Source of the DNA: Treponema brennaborense DSM 12168
Lineage (GTDB): Bacteria > Spirochaetota > Spirochaetia > Treponematales > Treponemataceae
Assembly: GCF_000212415.1 (NCBI RefSeq)
Contig: NC_015500.1
Span: 2,108,001 to 2,172,000, forward strand
DNA length: 64,000 nt
Reading direction: 5' to 3'
Shown here one piece after another: positions 60,974 through 64,000 of this stretch. The translations under genes were made by a program, and so were the position numbers. How positions within the stretch are numbered: the first letter of the stretch is position 1; each line of letters starts with the position of its first letter. A model generated the notes under the pieces. It was not told the origin of the DNA, ran no database searches, and saw only the letters and a list, made by a program, of their open reading frames with translations.

Positions 60974-62618
60974 CGCACGCCTTGCATTTGTCAGTATACA
61001 CCATATCTTTCCCCCGATTCCAGACGTTTTCGAGCGAATCGGCGAACACGTTGCCGCAAATTCCGTCGAACAGATATTCGCGGCACATCGGAACGCTGCC
61101 GTCCGCAAGAATCACCATGTCGCGCCGCTGATGCCAGCACGGATTGCGCACGAGCGGAGACAGATCCGCGACTTTCAGGTTGCGCAGCGTACCGGCAAAA
61201 TCGTCGTATTTTTGTATGATTAGGCCGCCCGATTCTTTTCTGCCGCGGTAAAACGTTTCAAGCTGCGCTTCGTTCACCGTCGTGCGGACGAACTGCGCGT
61301 ACACGCTGCGCGGAAAATACCGTTCAAGCACGGATACCGCGTCGAGCGCTTTCCCGTACCGAACGGGCATCGTCCGCGTACCCGCGCCGCGCATGGCGGC
61401 GTACATCGATTCGTCGGCGGCGTCCAGCGACACGATCCAGTTTACGGCAGCCTGTCCGTTCGCGCGCGGCGCGGACTTTGCGGCGGCGGCCGCGACTTCA
61501 CCCGCAAGCGCATCCGTAACGGCCATACCGTCCGTTTCAACGAGCAACGACAGCCCCTTATGCGCAAGCACCGCTTCTATAAAGCGGAGGAATTCGGGAT
61601 GCGCCAGCGGTTCACCCCAGGCCGACAGCGCTACCACGGCTTCACCCGATAAATCCGCCATTCGGGACGCGAGTTCCGAAAACTGCCGGATATCCATAAA
61701 ACAGCGCGGATTCAGCGCGGCGGCTTCGGCGGGATCGTGCCCGAATTTTGCACGGTACGCCGACGGATACGGGCAATACGTACACGTACCGGGACACACG
61801 GACGAAATCTGAACGTTGTAAAACGACGGCACCGTGCGAAGCACGGCGGAACTGAACACGGCCTTCGCCGCCAATTCGTCTGCGGAAAGCCGGTGCGCGT
61901 CCCCGGCGCCGCACGAGGTAAGCTCGAACAGGCGGCGGCACGCCGTGAGTCCCGCCTTCGACGTGCACGCGAAATCCAAACGGTACTGCCGCATGTCCTC
62001 GTCGGAAACGAGCGTTTCTATTTCAAAAGAATTGATATCGCCTTTCATCAGCTCGAAAAACACGTCGCGCGTTACCGGAGACGCATTCGCTGCCGGAGAC
62101 GCATTCGTTACCGGAGCGGCATTCGCTGCCGGAGACGATTTTTTTTCGGCAAGAGCCGCCAGAATCGCCACCGTTCCCGTATCTATCACGCACGGCGCAA
62201 AGCCTTCGGGCCAGCCGTCGGCAAACGTATACTCCGCAGCCGAACGGACGTGCAGCGCGAACACGCGTGCGGTCAGCGCTTCGTCGTAGAACGGACAGGC
62301 ACCGCGGGCATGAACAACAGCGTCAAAACCGGCCGCACGGCGGTTCAGTTCCGCAATGAACGGAGCCGTTTCCGCAAAATCGCCCGCCGCGACGGCAACC
62401 GGTACGGGAAGCTGCTTTGAAGCGAGCGCATCCCGGACGGACCGCTCGTATCCGGACGGCACGAATACGACGGCCGCACCGACCGTTCCGCACGAACCGG
62501 CGGAAACGACCGCCGCTATCCAGGACAGTACGCGCTCAAACGCGGAAGCTCCGCCGAACACCGGCTCGAATGCGTATCCGGCTGCATCGCCGGCATATAC
62601 AGAAATGAGTGTTTTCAT
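60948..62618 (-). CDS. spiro-SPASM radical SAM protein
   Basis: 556 residues in three parts. An N-terminal nucleotidyl/glycosyltransferase-like domain occupies about 1-225. A linker (about 160-185) carries a short tandem repeat of ASPAANASPVTN type. A radical SAM domain follows with ISSVCPGTCTYCPYP (CxxxCxxC). The C-terminal SPASM region has NPCWHQRRDMVILADGSVPMCREYLFDGICGNVFADSLENVWNRGKDMVYTDKCKACDEYYTF, giving auxiliary Fe-S clusters. This matches the spirochaete-restricted spiro-SPASM family, whose function is unknown. It is the first gene of the operon and has no ribosome site; its -10-like GATACT is 8 nt before the ATG. Confidence 0.92.
   Translation of the reverse strand: MKTLISVYAGDAAGYAFEPVFGGASAFERVLSWIAAVVSAGSCGTVGAAVVFVPSGYERSVRDALASKQLPVPVAVAAGDFAETAPFIAELNRRAAGFDAVVHARGACPFYDEALTARVFALHVRSAAEYTFADGWPEGFAPCVIDTGTVAILAALAEKKSSPAANAAPVTNASPAANASPVTRDVFFELMKGDINSFEIETLVSDEDMRQYRLDFACTSKAGLTACRRLFELTSCGAGDAHRLSADELAAKAVFSSAVLRTVPSFYNVQISSVCPGTCTYCPYPSAYRAKFGHDPAEAAALNPRCFMDIRQFSELASRMADLSGEAVVALSAWGEPLAHPEFLRFIEAVLAHKGLSLLVETDGMAVTDALAGEVAAAAAKSAPRANGQAAVNWIVSLDAADESMYAAMRGAGTRTMPVRYGKALDAVSVLERYFPRSVYAQFVRTTVNEAQLETFYRGRKESGGLIIQKYDDFAGTLRNLKVADLSPLVRNPCWHQRRDMVILADGSVPMCREYLFDGICGNVFADSLENVWNRGKDMVYTDKCKACDEYYTFNF
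62071..62142. repeat. 18-bp tandem repeat in the spiro-SPASM gene (four units)
   Basis: Units start at 62071, 62089, 62107 and 62125. They alternate GTTACCGGA and GCTGCCGGA followed by GACGCATTC or GCGGCATTC, a 36-bp higher-order period. They code for the Ala/Ser/Pro linker. Length variation would keep the frame. Confidence 0.9.
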
Positions 62619-62626
62619 ACGTTATC

Positions 62627-62660
62627 AGTATCGGCAAAAAAAACAAATATGTGATATAAT
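62627..62660. promoter_or_regulatory. divergent -10 boxes between spiro-SPASM operon and GH13 gene
   Basis: Minus strand GATACT (62627-62632) 8 nt before the ATG of the spiro-SPASM gene; plus strand TATAAT (62655-62660) 7 nt before ATG 62668. Only 49 bp separate the two start codons and neither has a Shine-Dalgarno, so both messages may be leaderless. Confidence 0.55.
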
Positions 62661-62667
62661 AAAATCC

Positions 62668-64000
62668 ATGAATATCCAGATACCGTGGTGGAAAGAACGC
62701 GTAGTATATCAGATTTATCCGCGGAGTTTTTGCGATTCCGACGACGACGGTGTCGGCGACATACCGGGCATCATTTCAAAGCTCGACTATCTCGCCGCGC
62801 TCGGCGTCGGCATTCTCTGGCTTTCTCCGGTATACCGCTCGCCCAACGACGACAACGGGTACGATATCAGCGGTTATCGGGACATTCAAAGTGAATTCGG
62901 CACGATGGACGACATGAAGCGGCTCGTTTCCGAAGCGGAAAAACGCGGTATCAAGATCATAATGGATTTGGTCATCAACCACACGTCGGACGAGCATCCG
63001 TGGTTTACCGAAAGCCGGAAAAGCGTGCGCAATCCGTACCGGCAGTATTACATCTGGCGTCCGGGAAAAACCGGCAAACACGGCGAAAAACTGCCGCCGA
63101 ACAACTGGACCGGATTTTTTACCGGTCCGGCGTGGGAATACGACGCGCACACGGACGAATATTATCTGCATCTGTTTTCAAAAAAACAGCCCGATCTGAA
63201 CTTTCACAATCCGGACGTTATCGCGGCGGTCAAAGATATCATGCGATTTTGGCTTGATTTGGGAATCGGCGGATTCAGATGCGACGTGATAAATCTCATT
63301 TTTAAAACGTCCCTCGCCGACGGTAAAAAACGGATTGCGCTCACCGGCTGCGAACACTATCATTCGCAGCGCGGCTGCCACGAGATTCTTGCCGAACTGC
63401 GCCGCGACGTGCTGTCCGAATACGACTGCTTCACCGTCGGTGAAACGGTACTGGTAACGCCCAAACAGGCGCGCGATCTGTGCCGGACGGACGGGAACGG
63501 CTCGCCGCTTGAGCTCGACATGGTGTTCTCGTTTGAACATATGGAATGCGATCAGATACACAACAAATGGTTCAAAACGCCGTTCAGACCGAAAGCGTTC
63601 ATGCGGACGCTGATAAAATGGCAGCGGGAACTAGAATGGAACGCATTGTACTTTGAAAATCACGATCAGCCGCGTTCCGTTTCACGTTTCGGCAGCGCCC
63701 GCTACCGCACGGAATCGGCGAAACTGCTCGCGGTACTGCTGTTCACGCTCCGCGGAACGCCGTTCGTATACGAAGGGCAGGAACTCGGCATGGAAAACGG
63801 CGATTTTACGTCGATGAGCGATATCCGCGACATCGAATCGCACAATATCTGGAAACTGACGGAAAAGCTGCACTTCCCCGCCGCCGTCAGATGGAAGATG
63901 ATCCGGCAAACGGGCCGCGACAACGCGAGGACGCCGATGCAGTGGAGCGCGGCGGAAAACGCGGGATTTTCGCCGAACGGGCGTACCGTGCCGTGGCTCA
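62668..64000 (+). CDS. GH13 alpha-glucosidase / oligo-1,6-glucosidase (3' end outside window)
   Basis: 444 codons visible, frame open to the window edge. GH13 regions: I DLVINHTSD, II GFRCDVINLIF (nucleophile Asp), III TVGETVLV (acid Glu) and IV YFENHDQPRSVSRFG. The N-terminus WWKERVVYQIYPRSFCDSDDDGVGDIPGIISKLDYL is typical of the GH13_31 oligo-1,6-glucosidase / trehalose-6-P hydrolase group. There is no signal peptide, so it hydrolyses imported alpha-glucosides in the cytoplasm. The usual length is about 550 residues, so roughly 100 are missing. Confidence 0.94.
   Translation, partial: MNIQIPWWKERVVYQIYPRSFCDSDDDGVGDIPGIISKLDYLAALGVGILWLSPVYRSPNDDNGYDISGYRDIQSEFGTMDDMKRLVSEAEKRGIKIIMDLVINHTSDEHPWFTESRKSVRNPYRQYYIWRPGKTGKHGEKLPPNNWTGFFTGPAWEYDAHTDEYYLHLFSKKQPDLNFHNPDVIAAVKDIMRFWLDLGIGGFRCDVINLIFKTSLADGKKRIALTGCEHYHSQRGCHEILAELRRDVLSEYDCFTVGETVLVTPKQARDLCRTDGNGSPLELDMVFSFEHMECDQIHNKWFKTPFRPKAFMRTLIKWQRELEWNALYFENHDQPRSVSRFGSARYRTESAKLLAVLLFTLRGTPFVYEGQELGMENGDFTSMSDIRDIESHNIWKLTEKLHFPAAVRWKMIRQTGRDNARTPMQWSAAENAGFSPNGRTVPWL

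Overview
The window looks like chromosome of a treponeme (spirochaete). It carries a flagellar sheath protein FlaA gene next to a cell-wall amidase, a radical SAM protein of the spirochaete-restricted spiro-SPASM type, and many spirochaete-flavoured housekeeping genes. Most of the window is GC-balanced to GC-rich. The stretch from about 10.8 to 28.6 kb is visibly AT-rich, full of glycosyltransferases and broken genes, and reads as a horizontally assembled surface-polysaccharide island. I would guess a Treponema of moderate GC content, but the species cannot be fixed from the sequence alone.

Layout. 0-3.4 kb: a two-gene heterodimeric ABC exporter, convergent with a WYL-domain regulator. 4.4-5.6 kb: an array of about eleven palindromic 21/22-bp repeats, then an XRE helix-turn-helix protein fused to a desulfoferrodoxin-like (superoxide reductase) domain. 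5.6-10.8 kb: a radical SAM protein, a chemoreceptor, a GNAT-methyltransferase fusion and an Rpn-type nuclease. 10.8-28.7 kb (mostly minus strand): the polysaccharide island. It has a Wzx-type flippase, an EpsG/Wzy-like polymerase, five glycosyltransferases (one a truncated relic), a pyruvyl transferase with its F420-hydrogenase-like partner, and an L-FucNAc module fnlA-fnlB-fnlC-wbuC-wbuB. In that module fnlA is split by an IS256-family element with a perfect target duplication. An AbiE toxin-antitoxin pair sits in the middle. 28.9-32.5 kb: argR, then a TetR-controlled ABC exporter operon behind a 50-bp perfect dyad. 32.7-36.9 kb: pgi, a DUF368 (PopT-type) polyprenyl-phosphate transporter, an M28 peptidase and a small membrane protein. 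37.1-44.0 kb: sbcDC, an SGNH esterase and an IMP dehydrogenase. 44.1-51.6 kb: a pseudouridine synthase, tsaD, a divergent polysaccharide deacetylase, a 56-residue zinc-ribbon protein, an acyltransferase, a RadC/JAB-DinG helicase fusion and tRNA-Glu. 51.7-54.2 kb: an alarmone synthetase with TPR repeats, and flaA. 54.2-62.6 kb: a tightly coupled minus-strand operon (spiro-SPASM, GT2-like, SpsF-PseG-methyltransferase fusion, ATP-grasp, amidase, GerMN). 62.7 kb to the end: a GH13 glucosidase cut by the window edge.

How the genes fit together. The island encodes most of a Wzx/Wzy-type pathway but shows no initiating phosphoglycosyl transferase or chain-length regulator here. It is visibly decaying: an IS in fnlA and several truncated relic genes. 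The 54-62.6 kb operon looks like a conserved route for making and attaching an activated, methylated, perhaps nonulosonic-acid-like sugar, and it lies beside flaA. I regard it as the best candidate for an undescribed system. The second candidate is the palindrome array in front of the HTH-superoxide-reductase fusion. A recurring pattern is a -10 box placed 6-8 nt before the start codon with no Shine-Dalgarno, which suggests that leaderless mRNAs are common in this organism.
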